A DNA stretch of 64,000 nt from Fomitopsis serialis (taxonomy: Eukaryota > Basidiomycota > Agaricomycetes > Polyporales > Fomitopsidaceae). The notes under the pieces are model-generated. The model saw nothing but the letters and a program-made list of their open reading frames with translations. It ran no database searches and was not told where the DNA came from. The stretch covers positions 1 through 64,000 of the forward strand of contig NW_025955160.1 in NCBI RefSeq assembly GCF_022376445.1, written 5' to 3'. The position numbers and the translations under genes are program-made. Numbering within the stretch: the first letter of the stretch is position 1; every line of letters begins with the position of its first letter. Of the stretch, positions 11,821 through 22,374 are shown piece by piece.

Positions 11821-11880
11821 GCGTCCATATCCCGTGACCGATAGTTCGCATATTAGCGCCCATACCGAACCGTCGCGCAC
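11821..11880 (+). promoter_or_regulatory. Upstream box of member F
   Basis: CCATATCCCGTGACCGATAG, TATTAGCGCCCATACC and GAACCGTCGCGCACTCG, about 250 bp before the ATG; the best preserved example with member B. Confidence 0.4.
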
Positions 11881-12072
11881 TCGTCCTCGCCGCTACGATC
11901 TTTCCTTTGTCTGTCCACCAACGCGCCGTCAGCCCTCGTATAAGCGCAGAATATTGGAATTTCTCGCCTTCCCTACAACACTGCGCGCCTCTGTTGCCCC
12001 ACAAGCTCTTGCCACATTCTCCTTTGGACGATCCTCGTTGTCGTCGTCGTCCAAGTCGTTACCTCGTCACAA

Positions 12073-12131
12073 GTAAGTTCTGAGGTATATCCCAACAGAT
12101 CGTCTCTTCATCACTGATCGTATGGTATCAG
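12073..12131 (+). other. Probable 5'-leader intron of member F
   Basis: GTAAGTTCTG at 12073 and GGTATCAG at 12124-12131, with a CTGAT branch-like sequence before it. It ends one base before the ATG. The 5' leader exon upstream is pyrimidine- and TCG-rich. Members B and D also have an AG acceptor placed one or two bases before the ATG. Confidence 0.5.
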
Positions 12132-12132
12132 T

Positions 12133-12805
12133 ATGTCTTGGAGTACGCTGGCACCAAACGGAGTGTTCTATCAAAGCCCATATGCGAACTTGTGGAGGGA
12201 CCCTGACGCACCGTGTAGCTGGGTTGTGCATTGGCCGACGCTATGCCAGGACGAAGACTCCTCCGACCAGGTCATGCACCTGAGACCAACCGAAATTACG
12301 GCAGCAATGCCACCGCAGGTCAGTGACATAGCAAGAGCCGTAACATCTTTTGATCTCACTTTTCTTCGCAAACCAGCCGGTCGCCACAGCCAACGTCGAG
12401 ACCCTGGTTGTCGAACATGAAGCTAACGAACCAGCCGTCGCACCCGATGCACTCGAAAACCTCGTATGGAATGATGACGAGATCGTCGAAACGTCGACGA
12501 CTGTCGACGAAGCCGAGTTTATGGCTGGCGGTACCATCCGAAGGGCGATAGACTCCTTGGCGTGGCGGAAGGATGAGATACTGGAAACCTCGACGGCCAT
12601 TGATGAGACCGAACGCATCGTTGGGAGTACGCTCCGTAGGGCTTCTGTGTCAGGGCTGCCGACTGCCCGCCACCACCGCACAGACTCCGGCAGCACCCAG
12701 AGCTCAGCGACGCTCCAGAGCATCCCGGATGCTAGCGCGCGCGTGAGGACTTGGGCGGACGTGGTCAGAAGCGTGGGGCAGAGACAGAGCGAAAGCAGGA
12801 AGTAG
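12133..12805 (+). CDS. Member F of TWADVV-family paralogues
   Basis: Exons 12133-12318 (62 codons, start MSWSTLAPNG) and 12377-12805 (142 codons plus stop), with a 58-bp intron, phase 0; 204 aa. This is the clearest reference copy. It has acidic repeat 1 (NDDEIVETSTTVDEAE, then GGTIRRA), acidic repeat 2 (RKDEILETSTAIDETE, then GSTLRRA), HHRTDSGSTQSSATLQSIP, and TWADVVRSVG near the C-terminus. There are no Cys-rich motifs, no secretion signal and no membrane span, so a soluble intracellular protein is likely. It is the inverted partner of member B. Confidence 0.75.
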
Positions 12806-12970
12806 GGGTGAATCGACGGGCAGCAGGCAACCTTGTCCTCGCAGCGGGTAAGTTGAAGTCCTTATACGTGCCATGGGTAGTCTATATTGACGAGCTCTTC
12901 CTTTTTAGCGTGTGCAATCGACCAGGGCATTCAGCAAATTACGAGTTAGGGCTGTCGCGTGGGGGAGGGT

Positions 12971-12987
12971 GTGGCACAATGCAAGGC
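12971..12987 (+). promoter_or_regulatory. Downstream box of member F
   Basis: GTGGCACAATGCAAGGC, 166 bp after the stop. The minus strand at about 3640 carries the same box after member B. Confidence 0.3.
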
Positions 12988-13262
12988 ATATCGGAGCATA
13001 TAGCGCCAAGGAAAGGGATGCTCGGAAAACGGCTCGAGCAGTGTACCGTCTTGTATTATCAGTTTTGCTCCTATCCCATTTCTTTCTTCTGGCAAGCGAG
13101 TGCGATGCCACGACGACGTCAGCGCCCGAGTCCGACTGCCCATGGGCTAAACCGCGGGATTATGGCTTCGCCGGTAGATACGAGGGGACTCGATCTATAC
13201 CACACCATTATATGCCCCCGTTTGACCGTCCAGACGATGCGAGGCCCAGATACGCAGACCCA

Positions 13263-13560
13263 ACGCGTCGTGTCCCCGTGACCAACGCGTCGCGCCTCAA
13301 CAGCGCGTAGACGCCCATATCGACATGAGGCTGCTCGTGCCCGTCCTCGTCTCTTGTTCTCCTTCCTCTATCATTGCCGGAGGCCATCAATTGCAACTAT
13401 CTCCGAGAAGACAAAAGACTCACATAGGCCGGGATCAGACGCCGCACACTACACCTCGGAAGGTCGTGTGGCAACGCTCGTCGCATGAACGCCACTCGTC
13501 TTGTCGCGACCCAGGTACGTGTTTAGCTGCCTCGTAGCTCATCCACGTTGATTGTCAAGT
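13263..13560 (+). other. Orphan upstream box: remnant of a further family unit
   Basis: CGCGTCGTGTCCCCGTGACC resembles the upstream box, but no exon 1 with the APNG block follows. An inverted counterpart lies near 3,100-3,400. Interpreted as a truncated unit that was copied together with members B and F. Confidence 0.35.
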
Positions 13561-15719
13561 ACGGACACGTTGGAATGTCTTGACATGGCAAGTTTTGTGG
13601 TCTTGTTAATCGAAACATTCTTTTGCGAAGATGATCCGGCCAGACGGGAGCCGTTCTTCGTGTGTCATTGTTTCTTGAGGAGAGGCGAGCCCAGAAATCT
13701 GGCGCAAATGATAGGTAAGTGGTGCTCGGAACGAAATGTAGGCAGTGCGATCGCTCACTCACTCACGTTGCTATCTCGATCCCACAACGCGGTCTGCGCC
13801 CTCGCACTGAAGGTGGCCTCGGTCGAAGACTGGAGGGGAACGCCACGCGCACATAACAGAGCTCACTTTAACTCCAGGTGGTTCATACCGGTGCACAAAG
13901 TCGTATATGATGAGACTTACCAACGGCAGACGAAGCACATAGAGATCTCGATGTCCGTCCGTAGCTTGACCATTCGACCGCCGTCCGACAGCTGAACCGA
14001 GAGCACGAAGGCCTGTTCGGTCGGATGAGCTTCCGAACCTGTGCTTGAAGAACTACGAGGCTTTGTTTGTCCGCCAACGGTCAGCTTGACGGTGATGACG
14101 ACGAGCCGGTGACCGCGATGGTAAGTCGTCGCCGTCGCGCAAAAAATTGTTTCTCTAAAGCTTTAGAAATTTCTGTGAAGCTCGCATTCAGTAACGAGCC
14201 GCTGGCGAGTTCATAATGCTCTACTGCACATTCCGCATCGAGCGATCGAACCAAGAAAACCACGTACGCTTCAGTGTTATGCCCCATTCACACCCATATC
14301 TCCGGATATCTCCCCCATACAACTCTTGTTGCAGATCAACCGACGACGAGTGGGCAACAGAATCGAGGTCGATGGTTGCGTTGAAGGGCGAAAGACAGGA
14401 GGGCGGAAGATCAAGGCGCGATAGAGGTCTCGTGGATCGGATGTCCCTTTGCTCACGAGACTCCTCCTCCCGGCGCTGCAGGCTCTTGAGCAACGTCGAA
14501 GTATGGGAAAACTGAACATCCCAAGGCCTCGAAAGGTTTAGAAAACATGACCGCTACCCGGTTGACCTGGAATCGACCTGCTGGCGCAGCGCGAGGGCGG
14601 GAATGGCTACAGTCGAGCAAGTCGCTCAAGTCTACTCATTAAGACCGGACATGTCAGAGTCAAGAGGTGCAGGGAAACACAGATGGTAGGCCACGACCCC
14701 AGCAGCAGGTTGCATAGCAGTGGATGGGTAGCCAAGTGGGGTGGTGGTCCGTCAAAGTGGTAATAGACGCCCGAAGGGACCCGAGTGGCGTGTTTGCAGT
14801 TGGTTTGCAACCTGACAGGAACGCGTCTCGCGCGGCCAGCTGCAGACTCATCTCCACGTCTACTCAACTGCTACTTCTCCCAGTCAGCCCGGAGTCATGT
14901 GCATTAGTGCACTGCTGGGAAAGACTTTCGAGCGATCACAAACATGGTCACACATGGCGGTACGCGGTCTCGGTACAACAATCCATGATGCTGGGGTTAA
15001 CGTACCAGTGCGGATTTCAATACACTGGCCGTGGAATTGCCAGATCATCTGGACATTGAAACCAGGTCAGTTCACTGACTCTCGGGAACTTGGTTATGGG
15101 GAATCAACGCGACTGCCTTTACGAGAGGCGAGCCAGCATGTCGGATGCGCACTGAGCCTTGTAGAGATGTATGCTTACCTCCCATGAGCGTCCGAGACGC
15201 GGCGGGGCGGTCAGTTTCAATTGCTGCAAGTCGTCAGGGCTCGTGCTGCGGACACGGTCAACTTCCTCAGCGGCCACGCGCGAAATGACTTCAGACTAGA
15301 AGCAAACGCTCCGGTAGCGTGCCCACCGGTGTCACGGTTGACGACTTCCAGTGCAACCTTCCGGCGACGATCCTGCAAGTGTGATATCAAGACGCTCGCG
15401 GTCAATTGGAATCAGCGTGAAGATCGACTGAGGAAATATAGAAGCTTGCGCCGGATTCTTGCCGCCCGTGTCTGTCTGGTTGGACGTACATTGACGTCGA
15501 CGATCCAGTGCAATGAAGTTCGGCCATACAATAGGTCGGACGTTTCTTCAAGGCGGGCTGATCGCGGGCAGTGTGGAATGCGGTGCGCACTGTTGTTGTG
15601 CTACACGCGTTGTGCTGACGTTCGGTGATTCAAGTGGTACTGTCGGACAAGGCGAGTGAGTGTTAAGCAATGCTGTCAAGATGATGAGTGTCTTTATTAC
15701 TATTCTTGTTATAGACGCT
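13561..15719. other. No gene recognised
   Basis: The first 350 bp are the counterpart of 2,700-3,060. Beyond that there are only short frames on both strands, with no domain, repeat or RNA gene that I can support. Confidence 0.4.
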
Positions 15720-15728
15720 GTTCGACAT
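15720..15728. repeat. Target-site duplication, left copy
   Basis: GTTCGACAT, identical to 16887-16895. Nine bases is the usual target duplication of the Mutator superfamily. Confidence 0.8.
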
Positions 15729-16085
15729 CAGGCTCCTAATACCAGCCGTCCATAGTGTTCTCGCTCGTACATGTCGAGGGGGGACTTCAGCCTATATACG
15801 AAAATATATAAAATGAGCGCTTATATCATATTAGACGCTCTAAAGTTTTGACTTACTATACTGGGGAACTTTTTTAGCCGAATTGACGAGGAGAACACTA
15901 TAGGACGGCTGGCCAAACTTGTCCCCGAGGCATGGCCGAGGGGGCGCTTATTGACTAGTCAAAGCGACGTACCCCTACGCTAGGTCTTATTTACTGGAGT
16001 ATCCGACTGGCGTGCGGTCGCGTATGTAATCAAGCTTGGGCGGCTGCCAAGGGCCCGCGCGATCGCAAATTGGCGAAAAGAAATC

Positions 16086-16158
16086 AAAAATTGATGGGGA
16101 TTCGAACCCGTGCGCTGTAAAAGACGACCATGTGCTATAACCACTCGACCATAGCAGC
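16086..16158 (-). ncRNA. tRNA-like Pol III module in left arm
   Basis: Mirror of 16457-16529. The A box is at 16141-16151 and the B box (GGTTCGAATCC on the minus strand) at 16098-16108. The tRNA fold is not complete, so it may be a tRNA-derived relic or promoter rather than a working tRNA. Confidence 0.45.
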
Positions 16159-16456
16159 TACATAGGTTCCTCGACAGCACACAATAAGAGTACCGTACAG
16201 CTTGTGGGCGCTATTCTCGTACGCCCTGCTGTCACCTGCTGTCACCTGTCGGCGCCGTCTGCGGGAAGTGCGCGGCCTGGCACATCAGCGAAGCACACAA
16301 TGATTTTTCTGGTGTCCGTGTAGGAGTTGCCTCTGGCAGTTAGTCAATGACTGCTGAGTTCTTATCATCGTCACCCCTTCTAACAGCAGGGCGTACGGAT
16401 ATAGCGCCCACAAGCTGTACGGTACTCTTATTGTGTGCTGTCGAGGAACCTATGTA

Positions 16457-16529
16457 GCTGCTATGGTCGAGTGGTTATAGCACATGGTCGTCTTTTACAG
16501 CGCACGGGTTCGAATCCCCATCAATTTTT
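16457..16529 (+). ncRNA. tRNA-like Pol III module in right arm
   Basis: A box TGGTCGAGTGG at 16464-16474 fits the consensus TRGYNNANNNG. B box GGTTCGAATCC at 16507-16517 is a perfect match to GGTTCGANTCC. A TTTTT run at 16525-16529 could end Pol III transcription. The T stem keeps only three pairs and the putative acceptor ends do not pair, so a functional tRNA is doubtful. A tRNA-derived transcript is the safer reading. Confidence 0.5.
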
Positions 16530-16886
16530 GATTTCTTTTCGCCAATTTGCGATCGCGCGGGCCCTTGGCAGCCGCCCAAGCTTGATTACATACGCGACCG
16601 CACGCCAGTCGGATACTCCAGTAAATAAGACCTAGCGTAGGGGTACGTCGCTTTGACTAGTCAATAAGCGCCCCCTCGGCCATGCCTCGGGGACAAGTTT
16701 GGCCAGCCGTCCTATAGTGTTCTCCTCGTCAATTCGGCTAAAAAAGTTCCCCAGTATAGTAAGTCAAAACTTTAGAGCGTCTAATATGATATAAGCGCTC
16801 ATTTTATATATTTTCGTATATAGGCTGAAGTCCCCCCTCGACATGTACGAGCGAGAACACTATGGACGGCTGGTATTAGGAGCCTG

Positions 16887-16895
16887 GTTCGACAT
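16887..16895. repeat. Target-site duplication, right copy
   Basis: GTTCGACAT, matching 15720-15728. Confidence 0.8.
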
Positions 16896-18886
16896 GCGTC
16901 TACAGTTCACACAAAATGGCAACACGGTAGTGTGCGATTCCGTGACCCATGATGTGATCTCGGTGGGGATTAGGACGGTCAAGGACTACGGTAATAGCAA
17001 CATTAATATAAGTACTTAGACAGTATTCTGTTCTCTTCCATTAGTTCCAGAGATATAAGGTACCCCACAAAGCGATAGTTTTCGAGATGCTCAAAGATGC
17101 TCAATGTGTGCGAAGGACCTCAAGGCGACAACGACATCGTGTCTACTTCCAAATGCGGTTCATTGAACTTTTGAACTCCGCCCGCGCGAGCCAATCACAA
17201 AATGAGCGCAGCGCACAAATGCCTCGCCTGCCTGGCGTGCGGTGTCACAGTTCGTCAGCGCGTCAGCTCGCTCGTTCAAGTTGCCGTCTACCATCTCGTC
17301 GCCGCTCTCACCGCGTTCTCGACCAACGTCCGCCTCCGTCCCTCAGCCACCTTGCTCGTGGAGTGCCAGCGAGACGCATTGACCTGAAACATGCGGAACA
17401 TCCTGCTCACCGCCACGATGATCAATACGACGGTGGACATTGGGCGCATATAGTCTGTCCTCGAAGCCACTCTCCCACTCGGAGATAACGACGCTCTTCA
17501 TTTAGTCTTCCCTCTGAGATCTGGAACAAGCTACGACCGTCACAAGGCCTCGACACTAATACGACTATGCGTATTGGACGAACGGTGGGGCATTGCCATG
17601 ATATCTAGGTTTTGGGTAGCAGTCGAGATTCACGAAGCATAGTCTGCTGTCGACAGGGTGAGGGATAAAGAGTGTAACGGAGACAGGTATGTCTCCCTTC
17701 TCGCACGATTGCCCACTGACCTGTCGAGTGGGAGGACACCCTCACGAAGCTCGACCGCACGGTAAGTCATCTTACAGCATATACGGCGCGTCTGTCCGGA
17801 GCTCTGGCTCTGTGCAGCGCCTATATCTGAACATGCTGGCCGCCTCGGAGGCGTATTGAGTGGGGGATTACCTCACGAAGCTCGATATGTCCTTATTGCT
17901 CTACTGTTTCTGTGGCACCTGCACGAACGGCCGGTTTCCCTGGCTCAAGAAATGACGACAAATCTGCGACTTCTGTATGTTGCTCTATCGATGCCTCTCG
18001 GACTCTGTGGACATCTAGTCATCCCTGACGGCACTCAACTATTTTCTTTACTTCGCCGACGCCCAGATGAATTAACCCCGACTGTCTTTCTTCTGCTTCT
18101 CCTTCGTGGCTGCTCAGCGTGGCCATTCTTGCTACCAGTCTTCAACTACCACCGGCGCGATTCAGTATACACATGCTCTCTTATCGCAGGCCTCACCTCT
18201 GGATCAACGTACTGCTCCATGCTCGCGCCTATCTTTTGGTCTCTGGACCACTTGCCGGCCGGGGGCTTCGGCTTGCTATTCTGAGCACCTGGCTTGCACT
18301 TGCTACGTGGTGCATCGCAGGCCCTTCACAACTTGGTACCCATCGATACCACCGTCACCGATGCGCCCGCTGTCCATGGTGCGTGCCCTGTCGCGGGCTT
18401 CGTTCTCCGATATACTCCTCCCGGGGCGCCCCTCCTGACGTGCGTCGTGCACCCTACATACTCGGGGACGTACTACAGCCCTGACTCGGGAACTGCGTGC
18501 TACGTTCCGACCGATGTCGATGGCGAATGCCATGCCGCCGTTTTGACTACGCGCCCGGATGCGGTCCGCGCGCACCCACAGGCCCTGGATACCATCCGGT
18601 GAAGAGTTCAAGCCGAATCGGCGACACCCCCTTGCAGCGTTCTCGCATCACACTTCTGTGCGAAGACAGGGAAGATCCACTAGAGAAATCCACTTGCATG
18701 CGTCGGAACCGCAGGACTTGGCGAACACCGACGGCGACTGACCATCGTCTTCGGCGCCTACCGTATCCGGTGTTTGTTTTGCTTTGCTCGGATTACGTAA
18801 GCGCCTAGCTCGACTTCTCGCTTAAACAGCCTCGCATCTCGTCGTCTTCGCTCTAGCGGCAACTGTATCGCCCTCCTCCCTCAACG
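16896..18886. other. No gene recognised upstream of the copper transporter
   Basis: Several medium plus-strand frames (for example 17087-17488 and 17856-18284) overlap each other in different frames and show no family signature. The last few hundred bases probably contain the promoter of the copper transporter gene. Confidence 0.35.
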
Positions 18887-19650
18887 ATGTGCTGCTGTCG
18901 CTCTGTGATGCCCTCCTGCATGTGCTACCTCGTTTGTCTGTGCGCACTTTTCGCTCCAGTTGCGCAGGCGGCGAGCAACGGCATGGACATGTCCATGGAC
19001 GGCGCGATGGACCTCGCCTCGGGCAACATGTTGACGTATCTGCATTTCACGCCGGGAGACATTTTGTGGTTCCAGGGATGGGTGCCAGGGAGCGCGGGCG
19101 CGATGGTGGGAGCGTGTATCGGGCTATTCCTGCTTGCGATGGTAGAGAGGTGGATCGCCGCGGCGAGGGCGGTTATGCAGGCGCATTGGGCGCAACGGTA
19201 CGTCGGTTCTGCAAAGCGTTGTGTGGAAGGTGCTCATCTATCTGAAGGGCTCGCGTTGTCGAGCTCAATACGGGTAGCAATGCTAGCCTACCGACGACTA
19301 GATCATCCGCTGTCGATGAGAAGAGGTCTACCTCCTCCCTCAGCGTGCCCGTCCTGCATTCGACTCTCCCCAGAACTATCGGCCTTCGCTCCGCTGCGCC
19401 GTTCATCCTCAAGCACGAGCTGCCGCGTGGCATTTTGCTTATGGTGCAAGTTGCGCTGAACTACGCGTTCATGCTCGCTGTGATGTGTGTCCTGTTATCG
19501 TCGTCTCCGAGGTCAGTTGCTGATAGTCTGCTTCGCCGTTCTTGCAGGACGTTCCAATTGGGCTTCATTTTCTCGCTTATCGTTGGGCTCGGTGTCGGAG
19601 AGATGCTTTTTGGGCGGTTCGCGTCCCACATTGAGCTCGTGCATCTGTGA
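18887..19650 (+). CDS. CTR: CTR-type copper transporter
   Basis: Three exons: 18887-19197, 19248-19484 and 19548-19650, with introns of 50 and 63 bp; 216 aa. A hydrophobic N-terminus (residues 7-28) may be a signal segment. It is followed by a Met cluster (M33, M35, M37, M41). HFTPGDILWFQGWVP is the CTR signature before TM1. A Ser-rich cytosolic loop follows (about 115-145). TM2 has the MxxxM pair (M179, M183), where M183 is rebuilt across the intron. TM3 has GxxxG (G196, G200) and ends EMLFGRF. CTR proteins form trimers that import Cu(I). The ferric/cupric reductase 630 bp downstream could supply Cu(I). No regulatory copper box was identified. Confidence 0.9.
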
Positions 19651-20279
19651 AGATCTTCTGAATTGTAATGGAGTTATGTACTATAGGCTGTTGGTTCCTT
19701 CGACGTGCATCCTGCGCTATCTCTCGCTCTTCCCTTCTCGTTGTCCAGCTATTCTTACGCCTTTCGAACGAAAAGATGTTTCGCATCATGACTATCGGAT
19801 GTATCATAATGACTGCTCTATCATTCGCCGTGTCAACGTGTTAGCCATCCTAGCTTCAGATGTCGGTCCGGAACTTGAACGTGCTCTGGTTGTGCTGGTA
19901 GAGAATTGTGCCTTTCGGTCCTCGCGGCGGCGCAATCTGATGTGGACGTTCTCCTGCTGCGCCGCCGTTCCTCGTCGCCGTCACCGTCGCTGTCGGCCGC
20001 GTAGCGCGCAGTCATAGCAATGAGGCCTTGAGGGGCGGGCGCACAAACTAGAACTTCTAGACCGAAGATCGCAACAGGGAGGAGTCAATTGCAAACTGAT
20101 AAGATTGAAATGCGGGATCAGTCACCCCCGATTGGCAGGAGGAAAAAGTCTTTCACCAAACTTTGGCCGGGACAAACTCACGTCCGCCACACTTGTAGGC
20201 AGTAGCCACCCGGACTAGGCAACCCAACTCCCCTTCATCCTCATCATCCTTGGATCGCAAGAGGGTGTGTAGGGCAGCC
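19651..20279. other. Intergenic region between copper transporter and reductase
   Basis: 630 bp. This should contain the transporter's 3' end and the reductase promoter. No coding frame or named site recognised. Confidence 0.4.
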
Positions 20280-22374
20280 ATGTCTTCGTACGGTACGCCG
20301 CCGTCTATCCCGTCTGCGCTGCAGCAGTACAAGTGAGTGCTCAGCCACCGCGTTGAGGCGTGGAAGACTTGGGAAAATCGGTGCTCACGGTCATGCTCCC
20401 CCAGCTCTTACGTCGAGGACCCGAAATGGCAGAGGAAGTTCTCAGCCATTTGGGCGGCCGTCGCGGGCGTCGCGATATTGCTCTCGCTTCCCCATCTTAT
20501 TCGATCGCTCAGACATGGAGGGGCCTTGCGTGGTTTATTCGGCGTTTCCGAGAGTATCGCTGCACAGCGCTATGCGACTATCGGGGACGCAGACGTGAAA
20601 CCTAGAACAAGGAGACGGACATTCTATGGGCTAGTCGAGACTGTCTCATCACTGTTCTGGTGGACTGTCCCCGCTGTTGGTCTGACCCTTGGCCAGCGTA
20701 GGGTTTCATCTCGCCAAATTATAACCCGCTCGCTGATCTCTATCACTTCCACAGTCCTTCTCGTGGCAGGATATCTTGTTGCGGTGATCGTCTGTATTAC
20801 GACCGATGCTCCTCTAGTGACGAATCCAAACCGAGCAGGTGTGTTATTACTGGTCTTTGACCTCGACAAAGTGTACTAATTCTGTACTCAGGGTTCCTCG
20901 CCCTGGCACAATTCCCGGTTGTCTATCTGCTCGGGACCAAGAACTCCGTCCTCTCATTACTTCTCGGTCCTGGGAACGGCTATGAGAAATTGAACTTCTT
21001 GCACCGATGGGCCGGCCGCGGCATGCTTATTGGCGGCGTGATCCACGGGGCGCTCTGGATCCGCAATCACCTGGAATTCGGCCTGCCCATTCTTGGCCAG
21101 CAGAAGGAGACGTCGGGCGTGGCATCGCTCGGTGTCCTTTGCGGTATCACGCTTTTCTCGCTGAAACCCGTGCGGTACTACTTCTACCAGTTCTTCTTCA
21201 TCTCTCAGTAAGTCTGCCCTTGCCTGTTTGTATCTGACGTATATTGACGTTCACGTTAGCGTCCTTGGCTACGTTTCGTTCACGATCTCTATCTGCTACC
21301 ACACAGAGTATGCATGGACGTGGGTATACCCTCCGCTTGCGTTCTACGGCCTCGACATGCTCTTGAGGCTGTTCAAGTACCGTATCAAGGACGCGACGCT
21401 GGTACCCATGGACCAGAACATGACCATTGTGCGTGACGCAGGCCCTCCCCAAAAGCAGTGCTAACCACCTCTTAGATCCACGTCCATGACTGCACGAAGG
21501 GCTGGCAACCGGGTCAGCATGTCCGTCTGCGGGTCTTTTTCGATGGACGCATCTTCGAGTCGCACCCACTCACGATCATGAACGCACCCTCGCCCGTCTC
21601 GTGTGTTCCCTCGCAAACCCTCTCGCTCGCCGCAAAGGCAAAGGGTGATTGGACACGTGCGCTGAACGCTTACGCCGTAGAAGAACAAGCGCGTTTGCTA
21701 GGAAGCGAGAAAGGCGAGCAACCTGGCATCCCTGTACAGGTTATGCTGGATGGGCCGTACGGCGGGTGCAGCATCGACTTGGGTCGATATGAGAGCGCGT
21801 TTCTGATTGCCGGTGGTTCGGGTGCGACGTTCACACTATCGCTACTGGACGATATCATTGCGCGCTGCGTGAAGTTCGGCCGCCCAGGCAACGAGAGGAC
21901 GAGACGCATAGAGTTTGTTTGGTGTATCCAATCGTACGGTGAGCTGGTCTGCACACGCTCCTCAGTGACTCGCTTTGACACCGCTGCTTTCTAGGGTGCA
22001 TCAACTGGCACGCACAAATGCTCACCGACCTCGCAACCGCCGTCGCTGGCACATCACTAGACCTCCACATCTCCATCTTCGTAACCTGCCTCTGCAACCC
22101 CGACGCCGTCCCCACCATCCCTAACTCCGACGTCGTCCTCTTGCGTCCTACCATCGGCAACCTGCTCCACCAGTTCATCACCCCACCGACGGAAGAGGAG
22201 ATTGCTGAACAGCCGAAGCTATCTTGGGTCGGTTTGGGCGGTGGAGTGGCCGTCTGTGCTGCAGGGCCAGAGTCGCTCACGACGGAGACGCGTAATGCCG
22301 CGGCGAAGTTGAGTCTGACCAAAGGACTGGAGCTGGGCGGTTTAGGGCTGCATACCGAGACTTACGCCTTATGA
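20280..22374 (+). CDS. FRE: Ferric/cupric reductase transmembrane component (FRE family)
   Basis: Six exons: 20280-20332, 20405-20838, 20892-21207, 21260-21428, 21476-21938 and 21995-22374; introns 47-72 bp; 604 aa, frame kept at all five junctions. Membrane spans lie in residues 30-300. The two bis-heme pairs are H200/H268 and H214/H282, each pair partner 14 residues apart, with H268 rebuilt across an intron. HPLTI is the FAD-binding HPxT motif, GGSGATFTLSLL is the NADPH loop, and AAGPESL is the variant of the usual CGP end. The family moves electrons from NADPH through FAD and haem across the plasma membrane to Fe(III) or Cu(II). The neighbour copper transporter fits a joint uptake role; co-regulation is inferred. 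Confidence 0.93.

Larger units (their letters stand above)
15729..16886. mobile_element. Mutator-like foldback element (non-autonomous, 1,158 bp)
   Basis: Bounded by a perfect 9-bp duplication. Arms 15729-16232 and 16383-16886 are 504-bp inverted repeats that start CAGGCTCCTAATACC. They have equal length, and the only differences I noticed are three bases near the inner end. The 150-bp spacer 16233-16382 has no coding frame. Long terminal inverted repeats plus a 9-bp duplication fit a MULE; no transposase is encoded, so it would need one in trans. The high arm identity suggests a recent insertion or gene conversion between the arms. Each arm carries a tRNA-like module with Pol III A and B boxes. 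Confidence 0.8.

Noticed and set aside
16457..16529. Complete functional tRNA gene in the transposon arm
   Set aside because: The B box is perfect, but the T stem has only three pairs and the acceptor ends do not pair, so only a tRNA-like call is supported.
15980..16635. Two identical 66-codon frames (15980-16180 minus, 16435-16635 plus)
   Set aside because: They are the same non-coding stretch of the inverted repeat read in each arm; the frame spans the tRNA-like module.
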